From Chryseobacterium sp. 6424 (lineage in GTDB: Bacteria > Bacteroidota > Bacteroidia > Flavobacteriales > Weeksellaceae): 64,000 nucleotides of DNA. The stretch is taken from NCBI RefSeq assembly GCF_003692615.1, contig NZ_CP023540.1, forward strand, positions 2,356,001 to 2,420,000, in the 5' to 3' direction. The position numbers and the translations under genes are program-made. The notes below the pieces were generated by a model. It worked only from the letters and a program-made list of their open reading frames with translations, was not told the origin of the DNA and did no database searches. Below, piece after piece: positions 41,745-49,617 of this stretch. Each line of letters starts with the position of its first letter. Position 1 is the first letter of the stretch.

Positions 41745-43112
41745 TTAATAATGACATTTACCACACTCAAGACCTCCAATTGCATCGACGGTAATTTTGG
41801 CTTGTGAGCCGTACTGTTTTTTCAGTTTGTCGTGCAGATTTTTGAAGTATTCTTTATTATAACCATTGTTCATATCAACTTCGGTCGTACGGTGACATTC
41901 CACACACCAACCCATGGTGAAATCGTTGGCCATCTGTACCACATTCATGGTGTCAATCTGTCCGTGGCACGCTTTACATACCACATCAATCTTCGCGTTC
42001 GGGTTTTTCTTATTGTGGGAGTTGATGATTGCTTGTTCACCTGCAACAACGTGCTGAGAGTGATCGAAATATACAAAGTCTGGCATATTGTGGATTCTCA
42101 CCCATTCAACCGGCTGTGTTTTGCCCGTATACTGCTGTGTGGAAGGATCCCAACCTGTTGCGGCGTATATTTTCTGGATTTCTCCGTCATAAAACGCTTT
42201 GTCTTTTCCTGGCTCCATGTATTTCCCGTTATATTCGGAAATGGTACGGTGACAGTTCATACACACGTTCATGGATGGGATTTCTGATACCTTACCATAT
42301 TTTGCACTTGAGTGACAAAGTTGACAGTCAATCTTGTTTTCGCCTACGTGGATTTTGTGTGAGAAATAGATGGGTTGCTCCGGCTTATATCCTTTGTAAA
42401 CCCCAATCCACATTAGTGAATTCCAGATCCCGTAAGCAGCCAAGATTGCCAGTACACCGAGGATACCTTTACCTACATAATGATATTTCTGATACAAACG
42501 TCCCCATGAAACCGCCTGGTTAGCCTGCGAACCCGCAAGCTCCTCGCTTTGCTGCAATTTCACAAGTTCGTTAAGCTTCATAAGCAACCACAGCAACAAT
42601 GCGCCAATGGCCAACATAGAGATCAGAATGATTTTTGAGTTTTGGGATTCTGTTTTAGCAGTTTCCAGCGCTTCCGCGGATACGGTCGCATTATCCCCCG
42701 CGCCTGCGGCATCGGCAGCTGGCTCAGCGGCTGGCGGATTAGTGGTATACTCTAAGATATCATCAATGTCCTTATCCGAAAGATTCGGGAACGGGAGCAT
42801 CTCTACCTTATTGTATTTTTCGTAAACTTCATTGGCATACTTATCACCAGAAGCTCTTAAGGACTTATTGTCTTTAATCCATTTATGGAGCCAATCGGTA
42901 TCGAGATTCTGCTCTGTTTTAAGTCTGTCTACCACACCACCGAGTGAAGGACCGATGAGGTCTTTATCCAATGCGTGACATGCCGTACAGTTAGCTTTGA
43001 AAAGCTTTTCACCGTTCTTGGCATCTCCTTGGGCGTAAATAGAAGCACTGGTCGACAGCAATAGACCTATTGCGATAAGACCCCTCTTGTAATGCTTTCT
43101 CCAACTAATCAT
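41745..43112 (-). CDS. actA: Alternative complex III subunit ActA, multihaem cytochrome c with an extra N-terminal haem domain
   Basis: A 455-residue secreted/membrane cytochrome: signal peptide (cleaved after about IYA, residue 27). A class I cytochrome domain follows with CTACH at 42-46, then an Ala/Pro linker and two membrane helices (about 161-180 and 214-235). A class III-like domain carries five haem sites: CQLCH, CMNCH, CKACH, CVECH and the C-terminal CGKCH. ActA in this complex is generally described as pentahaem, so the extra N-terminal monohaem module makes six. It accepts electrons from ActB. It is the first gene of the operon. Confidence 0.93.
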   Translation of the reverse strand: MISWRKHYKRGLIAIGLLLSTSASIYAQGDAKNGEKLFKANCTACHALDKDLIGPSLGGVVDRLKTEQNLDTDWLHKWIKDNKSLRASGDKYANEVYEKYNKVEMLPFPNLSDKDIDDILEYTTNPPAAEPAADAAGAGDNATVSAEALETAKTESQNSKIILISMLAIGALLLWLLMKLNELVKLQQSEELAGSQANQAVSWGRLYQKYHYVGKGILGVLAILAAYGIWNSLMWIGVYKGYKPEQPIYFSHKIHVGENKIDCQLCHSSAKYGKVSEIPSMNVCMNCHRTISEYNGKYMEPGKDKAFYDGEIQKIYAATGWDPSTQQYTGKTQPVEWVRIHNMPDFVYFDHSQHVVAGEQAIINSHNKKNPNAKIDVVCKACHGQIDTMNVVQMANDFTMGWCVECHRTTEVDMNNGYNKEYFKNLHDKLKKQYGSQAKITVDAIGGLECGKCHY

Positions 43113-43161
43113 TTATAAAATATTGGGTTAGTAAAATATTTGAGTTTACTTTTCAATTGGG

Positions 43162-43169
43162 CAAAAATA
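43162..43169 (-). promoter_or_regulatory. -7 element of the act operon
   Basis: Minus strand TATTTTTG, about 50 bases before the actA ATG. No good TTTG is found at the proper distance, so other upstream elements may matter for this large operon. Confidence 0.45.
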
Positions 43170-43250
43170 AGACTTTTAACAGAAAATTAACGCCCGAATG
43201 ATAAACCACCGCGTATTTGCGGTAATTTATACTAATTCTAAATAAGTGTG

Positions 43251-43281
43251 GTTGGTATAAATTTTATTTGTTATATTTTTG
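43251..43281 (+). promoter_or_regulatory. Promoter of the SPOR-domain gene
   Basis: GTTG (43251-43254, one mismatch), 19 bases, TATTTTTG (43274-43281). It ends 14 bases before the ATG. Confidence 0.65.
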
Positions 43282-43295
43282 CCTAAAATTACTTA

Positions 43296-43817
43296 ATGAA
43301 ACCGATACTCCGAATATTTTTTGCACTTTTTTTAATTTCTTCCCAGACTATTGATGCCCAGCAGATTGTAAAGACCGACACCCTCGGCAGCACACCACTT
43401 ACAATGAGTATGGATAAAGATGTGGACAACCTTCTCAGCAACTTCGAAGATAAATGTGCTACAAACCTGGCGCGTGCTGAAGACAACCCGAGAACGACTA
43501 CCCCCAGAGTTACTGTGCCTGAAAGAGAGCTTTCCAAAGCAGAGATTTGCCGCAGAAACCCGCGTATTATGGGTTATAAGATCCAGGTAGCTGTAGTGAA
43601 AAGCAATGAAGAAGCCCGTGAAGTCGGGGCGTATTTCAGACGACGCTTCCCGAATATGAAGGTGGAAATTGATGCTTCACTAAGGCCTAATTACAAAGTA
43701 CTCGCAGGCAGCTATCTAAGTAAGCAGAGCGCCGCGGCAGACCTGTCCCGTATAAGACAACATTTTAAATCTGCCATTTCCGTGCAATACCGCGTTTTCT
43801 GTGTGGAAGCAAAGTAA
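43296..43817 (+). CDS. Secreted SPOR-domain protein
   Basis: A 173-residue protein with signal peptide (MKPILRIFFALFLISSQTIDAQ). The middle part (25-90) is polar and probably disordered. The C-terminus (about 91-170) is a SPOR-type fold: MGYKIQVAVVKSNEEAREVGAYFRRRFP, noted by its GYKIQVAV core, and PNYKVLAGSYLSKQSAAADLSRIRQHF, noted by YKVLAGSYLS. SPOR domains bind peptidoglycan stripped of stem peptides, often at the division site. The exact role here is unknown. It is a single gene with a promoter and terminator, divergent from the act operon. Confidence 0.85.
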   Translation: MKPILRIFFALFLISSQTIDAQQIVKTDTLGSTPLTMSMDKDVDNLLSNFEDKCATNLARAEDNPRTTTPRVTVPERELSKAEICRRNPRIMGYKIQVAVVKSNEEAREVGAYFRRRFPNMKVEIDASLRPNYKVLAGSYLSKQSAAADLSRIRQHFKSAISVQYRVFCVEAK

Positions 43818-43890
43818 CTATGAAGCACCAAAAAACAGACTTTCCCCAAAAAGTTAATAAATTATACTTTTATTGATGACTTTTAAATAT

Positions 43891-43925
43891 AAAGAGTTCG
43901 GTATTGTACCGGACTCTTTCCTTTT
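43891..43925 (+). terminator. Terminator of the SPOR-domain gene
   Basis: A 13-bp stem with one G-U pair (43891-43903 with 43907-43919), 3-base loop, then CTTTT. It lies 74 bases past the stop codon. Confidence 0.8.
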
Positions 43926-44010
43926 AAACTTAGTCGAGTTCTGTTGGGAAAGTATTAGTGGATATACATTACCTCAAATCGAAACCCAGCGGTGGAACGG
44001 AACTTTTTGG

Positions 44011-44076
44011 TGTAAAAAGTTATGAATTTAGGGTTCCGAAGTAGTTTTCAATCACCTTGTTACCGAAACAAGTACG
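44011..44076 (-). pseudogene. Possible remnant of an IS3-family transposase (orfB tail)
   Basis: In one minus-strand frame the translation reads R-T-C-F-G-N-K-V-I-E-N-Y-F-G-T-L-N-S, stop, L-F-T. IS3/IS150-type transposases of Bacteroidota carry RKGNCYDNAVIENFFGTLKSELFY-like sequence at the third catalytic residue (the Glu of VIEN). The match is about 14 of 20 positions, with the stop sitting where GAA (Glu) would be TAA. The rest of the element is not recognisable and no terminal repeats were found. Short, so a chance match cannot be fully excluded. Confidence 0.45.
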
Positions 44077-44118
44077 AAATACCGGACCTAAAAGTGATGT
44101 CAAAGCGCTTTGTCCCAT

Positions 44119-44149
44119 AAAAAATGCCCCAAAAGCGTTACTTTTTGGG
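44119..44149 (-). terminator. Terminator of the response regulator gene
   Basis: A 9-bp stem with one mismatch (44127-44135 with 44141-44149) and 5-base loop, followed on the minus strand by CAUUUUUU. It lies about 40 bases beyond the response regulator stop. Confidence 0.7.
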
Positions 44150-44187
44150 ACAGTCTAAAATTCGGGAACTTTTTTATTGGAGTTATT

Positions 44188-44874
44188 TTAGTTTTTCACC
44201 AATAGCCGGAAGCCTTCGCCATGTACATTGATGATTTCCAGGCCTGGATCATCCTTTAACAGCTTCCTGAGTTTAGCGATATACACATCCATACTTCTGG
44301 CGGTGAAATAGTTTTCTTTTTTCCAGATTTTCCTGAGGGCTAAATCCCTCGGCATAAAATCATTACGGTGCATACAAAGCAGTTTTAGCAGTTCGTTTTC
44401 TTTAGGAGAAAGTTTATACTCGTGATCACCGACACGCAATTGCCGCAACATGGAATCAAAGAAAATATTGCTGATCTTAAACTGCTCTTGTTCATCATCC
44501 TCCGCCACGGTACTACGCTGTAGGATGGCTTTTATCTTATACAGAAGCAACTCCGTATCAAACGGTTTGGTGATATAATCATCCGCGCCCAATTGATAAC
44601 CTTTAAGGATATCTTCGCGCATATTCCGGGCGGTAAGGAAGATAATCGGTGTGTTTTTATCAATGCGCTTTACGTCTTCCGCAAGGCTGAAGCCGTCTTT
44701 TTTGGGCATCATCACATCAAAGATGCAGATATCGAATTCGTTTTCGGTGAATTCTTTCAATCCTTGTTCCCCATCTGTCGCCAGTGTGACTTCAAAGTTA
44801 TTTATGGTGAGATAATCCTTGAGAACTGCGCCAAAACTTTGGTCATCTTCTACTAATAAGATCCTGTTACTCAT
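44188..44874 (-). CDS. OmpR/PhoB-type response regulator
   Basis: A 228-residue DNA-binding response regulator. The receiver domain (1-118) has the acidic pair in LLVEDDQSFG, the phospho-accepting Asp in CIFDVMMPKKDG and the conserved Lys in YITKPFDTELL. The C-terminal winged helix (about 130-226) starts at ISNIFFDSMLRQLRVG and includes LSPKENELLKLLCMHRN and SMDVYIAKLRKLLKDDPGLEI, noted by its MDVYIAKLRK core. It follows the histidine kinase gene by 54 bases on the same strand and is its likely partner. The pair resembles RprX/RprY of Bacteroides in layout, but I cannot confirm orthology. Target genes are not apparent. Confidence 0.93.
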   Translation of the reverse strand: MSNRILLVEDDQSFGAVLKDYLTINNFEVTLATDGEQGLKEFTENEFDICIFDVMMPKKDGFSLAEDVKRIDKNTPIIFLTARNMREDILKGYQLGADDYITKPFDTELLLYKIKAILQRSTVAEDDEQEQFKISNIFFDSMLRQLRVGDHEYKLSPKENELLKLLCMHRNDFMPRDLALRKIWKKENYFTARSMDVYIAKLRKLLKDDPGLEIINVHGEGFRLLVKN

Positions 44875-44928
44875 AATTTATTGATTTTTAGTTTATGCCA
44901 GCTTACGCTTTCGGCTGTTTAATTTTAT

Positions 44929-46470
44929 TTATACCATCGGCAATTTTACAGTAAAGGTACTGCCAATGCCTTTCTGCGATTCTACCGTAATCTGCCCTTT
45001 ATGGAGCTCGATAATCTTCTTCACATAGGAAAGCCCCAGTCCTTGCCCTTTTACGTTATGGATATTGCCTGTCTCTTCGCGGAAGAACTTCTCGAAAATG
45101 CGGGTTTTATTGGTCATATCCATCCCCATGCCTTTATCAGAAATCTCTATTACGTACCAGTTGCCTTCGTTTCTTGTCCGTACACGGATTTGCGGTGCCT
45201 CTGGTGAATATTTATTGGCGTTATCGAGTAGATTTACAAGAGCGTTTGAGAGATGAAATTCATCCACTTTAAAATGATATTTGTGGGTGTTGAATTCCTG
45301 TACCAACGTTCCGTTTCGCTGGGCAATCAAAATGCCAAACGATTCCGATATTTCTTTTATAAGCGAGCGCACATCCGTCTCTTTCAGGAAAAGTTTGACT
45401 TCGTTTCTTTCCAGTTTCGACATATTAAGCACGTTTTCCACCTGTTTTTTCATCCGCAGGTTTTCCTGTTTGATGAGGCCGGAATAGTATTTCACCTTTT
45501 CTGGGTTGGTGGCGATTTTATCATTCGCCAATGAATCTGTGGCTACGGAAATGGTGGCCAACGGTGTTTTGAACTCATGCGACATATTGTTGATGAAATC
45601 GGTTTTCACTTCCGCGATCTTTTTCTGCCGCATCATGTAATTAATCGAGATGATATAAATGCCCAGGATGGTAAGCAATGACATGAAGGTCCCGAGCAGC
45701 ATGGGCAAATTATTCTTCGCCAAGGAATAATCTTTGCGTGGGAAAACCAGTGCCAGCGTGTACAAAGTACGGTCTTTACTATCTGTAAACAGCGGATAGG
45801 TATAGTTGCTTTTATCTTTCTGGTCGAGATAAGTGCCGTTTACAATCTTCGTCAGTTTGTTTTGCTTATCCATCACCGCGAAACCGAATTTGGTGTTTAG
45901 TCCATTCATTTTCAACTCTTTGGAGAGTACCGAATCTAAAAGTTTCAGGTTTACACGTTTCTCAATCGGAAGGTTAGAGGCGCTAAGTTTCGCAAACTGG
46001 CGCAGGGCATACGTATTGTTATTGATATCTTGGCTGAGTTGCGCGGTAAGAGGCTCCGTATTTTCTCTTTTGATCTTCAGGATGCCCTCATCGGTATAAA
46101 GTTTGGTCAACAAAAGACTGTCGCCGCGTGCCGAGATGGGGACGTTCTGGTTTTCGATGATACTTTTCTGCCATATTACGGTAGAACGGTTCGCCGAGTC
46201 GGAATTTTGCTGTATATAAGTTCCGGTAGGCTGCTGACTGCTGTCAATAACATTTTTGGCAAAATTTTTATAGTCCTGATTGAAGTATTTATCCAACTCC
46301 AGTTGCTGGGTTTTAAGGGCCGAAGTTTCCAGCGCAGAATATACGCGGTTCGAAAAATCCTGATTGAGCGCAGAGTACAGTTCTTTGATCCAGTAAAGTT
46401 GCAGCGTAACAAAAACGATCATCGAGATCGTCATCAGTACAGAAATAAAAGGAATAAACCTGTTATTCAT
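44929..46470 (-). CDS. Membrane-bound sensor histidine kinase
   Basis: A 513-residue kinase. Two membrane helices (about 7-27 and 257-278) enclose a periplasmic sensor region of roughly 230 residues that I cannot assign to a known fold. The cytoplasmic part starts with a dimerisation/phosphoacceptor domain, with the His in NNMSHEFKTPLATIS, and continues with the ATPase: N box NALVNLLDNANKYSP, G1 DKGMGMDM and G2 GQGLGLSYVKKI. It would phosphorylate the response regulator encoded 54 bases downstream. No PAS or HAMP domain is obvious. The signal is unknown. Confidence 0.93.
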   Translation of the reverse strand: MNNRFIPFISVLMTISMIVFVTLQLYWIKELYSALNQDFSNRVYSALETSALKTQQLELDKYFNQDYKNFAKNVIDSSQQPTGTYIQQNSDSANRSTVIWQKSIIENQNVPISARGDSLLLTKLYTDEGILKIKRENTEPLTAQLSQDINNNTYALRQFAKLSASNLPIEKRVNLKLLDSVLSKELKMNGLNTKFGFAVMDKQNKLTKIVNGTYLDQKDKSNYTYPLFTDSKDRTLYTLALVFPRKDYSLAKNNLPMLLGTFMSLLTILGIYIISINYMMRQKKIAEVKTDFINNMSHEFKTPLATISVATDSLANDKIATNPEKVKYYSGLIKQENLRMKKQVENVLNMSKLERNEVKLFLKETDVRSLIKEISESFGILIAQRNGTLVQEFNTHKYHFKVDEFHLSNALVNLLDNANKYSPEAPQIRVRTRNEGNWYVIEISDKGMGMDMTNKTRIFEKFFREETGNIHNVKGQGLGLSYVKKIIELHKGQITVESQKGIGSTFTVKLPMV

Positions 46471-46590
46471 TCTTTAAATTTAGTTTTTGAATGTTAAAAT
46501 TACTCTTTTTAACAATATCTAAACCAAAAAACACATGAAATATTGTATTACCTGTGTTAAATAAAACGATTTTAACGAATTATATTTAAT

Positions 46591-46598
46591 TAAATTTG
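46591..46598 (+). promoter_or_regulatory. -7 element of the SRPBCC gene
   Basis: TAAATTTG, 40 bases before the ATG at 46639. An imperfect TTTT lies 17 bases upstream. Confidence 0.45.
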
Positions 46599-46638
46599 AA
46601 TAACAGACAGTATATAAGCCAATTAAAAACTTAAAAAT

Positions 46639-47142
46639 ATGAACACAGAAGTTATCTTCAATGCCGACAATGAAGCAAAGCAAATCTACGTAATGCAGGT
46701 TTTCCCGGTGGACGTTACAGTTTTATGGGACCATTTTACCAACGCCGAACTGCTGGATCTTTGGTGGGCGCCAAAACCCTGGACCTGCGAAACCATCACC
46801 TTAAATTTTCAGGAAGAAGGCGTTTGGCAATACGCCATGGTTGGCCCGGAAAACGAAAGACACCACGCCGCCGCCACGTATCATGAGATCAATCTGCACC
46901 GCAGTTTCGACTGGACGGATTATTTCACCAATGAACACGGCCAGGAAGACCGAAGGTTCCCCTCAGTAAAATGGCTTTTTGGTTTCACCGGTGTTGAAAA
47001 TGGTACTAAACTAACGATCAACATCCACTTCAATGATGTTGCGGAAATGAACCAGATGCTTGAAATGGGTTTTGAACAGGGCTTCCGGCAGGCGCTCTCG
47101 CAACTATCTAAGATTCTTTCGGAAAAAGGTCTTCATCAATAA
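46639..47142 (+). CDS. SRPBCC (AHSA1-like) domain protein
   Basis: A 167-residue protein with the START/Bet v 1-like fold of the AHSA1 (activator of Hsp90 homologue) branch. Typical pattern: VFPVDVTVLWDHFTNAELLDLWWAPKPWTCE, noted by its WDHFTNAELLDLWWAP core, then EEGVWQYAMVGPENERH, SFDWTDYFTNE and VKWLFGFTGVENGTKLTINIHF, noted by GTKLTINI. Such proteins bind hydrophobic ligands in a central cavity. The ligand is unknown. Its last 35 bases overlap the convergent gene at 47108-47470. Confidence 0.85.
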   Translation: MNTEVIFNADNEAKQIYVMQVFPVDVTVLWDHFTNAELLDLWWAPKPWTCETITLNFQEEGVWQYAMVGPENERHHAAATYHEINLHRSFDWTDYFTNEHGQEDRRFPSVKWLFGFTGVENGTKLTINIHFNDVAEMNQMLEMGFEQGFRQALSQLSKILSEKGLHQ

Positions 47143-47470
47143 AATACTGAATGATCGCTTTCTTCATCAGGATCTGCTGTTCATTAGGCCGCAACTCCGG
47201 CAGTTTGTCTACCTGATTGAAGTGCGGGTATCCATCATCATCATAATGCGAAAATGTGTAGTAGCCAAACGGCTCCAGAAGTCGGCATACCGCGATGTGC
47301 AGAATATTCAGTTTATCGTCTTTGGTATATTTCTGTTGCCCACTGCCCAACTCCTGTACACCGATAAGAAATAGGATGGTATCAATTGGCGGATGCGCGT
47401 CGGTCCCGAAATTTTCAGTAAAGAAAGCTTCTACCAGTTCCCAAAGTTGGCTGTCGGTTTTATTTTCCAT
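47108..47470 (-). CDS. Conserved-looking cytoplasmic protein of unknown function
   Basis: A 120-residue acidic protein, no signal peptide or membrane segment. It begins MENKTDSQLWELVEAFFTENFG and continues with DTILFLIGVQELG, a helical LNILHIAVCRLLEPFGYY stretch and a C-terminal KKAIIQYFIDEDLF. I do not recognise the family. Reasons to believe it is real: it is long for an antisense shadow, it overlaps the oligopeptidase start by 11 bases in operon fashion, and it covers the tail of the convergent SRPBCC gene by only 35 bases. It is probably cotranscribed upstream or downstream with the oligopeptidase gene, whose transcript runs into it. Confidence 0.75.
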   Translation of the reverse strand: MENKTDSQLWELVEAFFTENFGTDAHPPIDTILFLIGVQELGSGQQKYTKDDKLNILHIAVCRLLEPFGYYTFSHYDDDGYPHFNQVDKLPELRPNEQQILMKKAIIQYFIDEDLFPKES

Positions 47471-49514
47471 GGTGGTTCTGTTCTAATTTCAGGATGAATG
47501 CGTACTCCAACGCGTCTTCTTTTAACGACTCGAATCTTCCGGATGCGCCGCCGTGCCCGGAACTCATGTCTGTTTTGAAAAGCAGCAAGTGGTCATCAGT
47601 TTTCAGTTCACGTAATTTGGCTGTCCATTTTGCGGGCTCCCAATATTGCACCTGCGAATCATGAAACCCGGTTGTAATCAACATATTAGGATAATCTTTG
47701 GCTTCTACGTTATCATACGGCGAGTAGGATTTCATGTAGTCGTAATACTTTCTGTTTTTCGGGTTTCCCCATTCATCATACTCACCGGTCGTCAGCGGTA
47801 TGGTTTCATCAAGCATGGTAGTAACTACATCCACGAAGGGCACCTGCGCAATGATGCCGTTAAAAAGTTGCGGCTCCATATTTACCACAGCACCCATCAG
47901 CAGGCCACCAGCACTGCCGCCCATCGCGTACAGATGTGCGGCAGATGTGTAATTTTCTGCTATTAGATGTTTGGCAGCATCAATAAAATCGTAAAACGTA
48001 TTCTTCTTACGGAGCATTTTCCCGTCCTCGTACCACTCGCGGCCCAGATATTCGCCACCACGGATATGCGCGATAGCATACACAAACCCACGATTGAGCA
48101 ACGATAACCGAACATTTGAGAAGCTTGCGTCCACCGTATGACCATAACTTCCGTATCCGTAAAGCAATAATGGTGTTTCCGCGGATTTTTCTGTATCACG
48201 GTGATAGACTAATGAGATGGGGATTAAAGTTTTCTTGTCGCGCGAAGGTGCCCAAATACGTTCTGAAACATAATTTTCTTGTTTGAAATCTCCACCCAAA
48301 ACTTCCTGCTGCTTCAGCACCGTGGAAGTCCTGGCCTGCATATCATACTCAATAGTGGCATGTGGACGGGTTAATGAAGTATAACCAAAACGTAACTTCT
48401 GGGTATTAAATTCAAGATTCAAACCAATATAGGCGGTGTATGTAGGATCTGAAAACTCCAGATAATGGGCCTTTCCGGTTTCGTTTTCAATGATTTTGAT
48501 CTGCAGCAAGCCTTCGGTACGTTCTTCCAGCACCAGATAATCACTGAAAATCTCAAAACCTTCCAGCAGCGTGTCTTCCCGGTGTGGGATCACTTCCTCC
48601 CAATGCGCTTTGCCGGGCGTAGCGACTTTGGTTTTCACAATCTTGAAATTGGTGGCATCATCGGCATTTGTAATGATGTAAAACTCATCTTTATAATGCT
48701 CAACCGAATACTCCAGGTCTTCGGTACGTGGATGTATGATGTGCCAGTCTGCGTGCACATCCTCAGCCGGGATATAGCGCACCTCATCGGAAACCGTGCT
48801 GGAACTTGCAATGAAAATATACTCCAGCGACTTGGTTTTGAATACATTTACATCAAAGGTTTCATCTTCCTCATGAAACACCAGTAAATCATTGGCCGGA
48901 TCATCACCAAGGCGGTGGCGGTACACCTGAAAAGCCCGTAGGCTCTCATCTTTCCGGATGTAAAATACGTGCTGATTATCATTTGCCCAAACGGCTTTCC
49001 CGGTCGTGTTGGGTATCGCATCGCCCAACATCTCGCCGGTTTCCAGATTTTTAAACTGTAAGGTATAGATGCGGCGGCCCACATTATCGGCAGAATAAGC
49101 CATCAGCCGGTTATCAGGCGACACTGCTACACTGCCCACCTCCATATAACTTTGGTTCTCTGCGAGCTGATTTACATCTAATAGCAATTCTTCTGGGTTC
49201 TCCAGCGAATTGAGTTTCCGACCGAAAATAGGATATTCTTTCCCCACTTCGAAACGTACGAGATACCAATATTTATTGAAAAAATAAGGTAAACTTTCAT
49301 CATCTTCTTTATAGCGCGCCTTCATTTCATCGAAAAGTTGCTGCTGAAGCTCTTCTGTATCTTCCATCTGCGCATCGCAGTATTGGTTTTCGGCTTCGAG
49401 GTAAGAAATTACCTCAGGATTATCGCGTTCATTGAGCCAGAAATAAGGATCAACACGGCGGTCACCGTGCATCTCGAGGATTTTATCTATCTTTTTTGCT
49501 TTAGGAGCATTCAT
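47460..49514 (-). CDS. ptrB: Oligopeptidase B, S9A family serine peptidase
   Basis: A 684-residue prolyl-oligopeptidase family enzyme cutting short peptides after Arg or Lys. Residues 70-400 form the beta-propeller that keeps out large proteins. The alpha/beta hydrolase domain holds the triad: Ser in AMGGSAGGLLMGAV, Asp in TTGFHDSQVQYWEPAKW and His in SSGHGGASGRFE. There is no signal peptide, so a cytoplasmic location is likely. The N-terminus (KAKKIDKILEMHGDRRVDPYFWLNERDNPEV, noted by its RVDPYFWLNERD core) is typical. The stop lies in the 11-base overlap with the unknown gene downstream. Confidence 0.93.
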   Translation of the reverse strand: MNAPKAKKIDKILEMHGDRRVDPYFWLNERDNPEVISYLEAENQYCDAQMEDTEELQQQLFDEMKARYKEDDESLPYFFNKYWYLVRFEVGKEYPIFGRKLNSLENPEELLLDVNQLAENQSYMEVGSVAVSPDNRLMAYSADNVGRRIYTLQFKNLETGEMLGDAIPNTTGKAVWANDNQHVFYIRKDESLRAFQVYRHRLGDDPANDLLVFHEEDETFDVNVFKTKSLEYIFIASSSTVSDEVRYIPAEDVHADWHIIHPRTEDLEYSVEHYKDEFYIITNADDATNFKIVKTKVATPGKAHWEEVIPHREDTLLEGFEIFSDYLVLEERTEGLLQIKIIENETGKAHYLEFSDPTYTAYIGLNLEFNTQKLRFGYTSLTRPHATIEYDMQARTSTVLKQQEVLGGDFKQENYVSERIWAPSRDKKTLIPISLVYHRDTEKSAETPLLLYGYGSYGHTVDASFSNVRLSLLNRGFVYAIAHIRGGEYLGREWYEDGKMLRKKNTFYDFIDAAKHLIAENYTSAAHLYAMGGSAGGLLMGAVVNMEPQLFNGIIAQVPFVDVVTTMLDETIPLTTGEYDEWGNPKNRKYYDYMKSYSPYDNVEAKDYPNMLITTGFHDSQVQYWEPAKWTAKLRELKTDDHLLLFKTDMSSGHGGASGRFESLKEDALEYAFILKLEQNHHGK

Positions 49515-49554
49515 AGGACATTACTTTGGTTAAAAGGCTTTTAAAGCCTGATGT

Positions 49555-49594
49555 AAAACAAAAACCATCTTAATCCAAAGGATAAAGACGGCTT
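49555..49594 (-). terminator. Terminator after hemD
   Basis: A long imperfect stem (arms 49563-49576 and 49580-49594, one bulge and one mismatch), 3-base loop, then a U-rich tail on the minus strand. It separates hemD from ptrB. Confidence 0.65.
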
Positions 49595-49617
49595 GCATGG
49601 TATTTTAGGTAAGAAGT

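Larger units (their letters stand above)
43818..44187. other. 370-base intergenic stretch with terminators and a decayed transposase fragment
   Basis: The longest gene-free stretch in the window. It holds the SPOR gene terminator (43891-43925), then about 190 bases with no gene but an IS3-like transposase remnant on the minus strand (44011-44076), and the response regulator terminator (44119-44149). No tRNA or ordinary promoter was seen between them. Confidence 0.6.
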
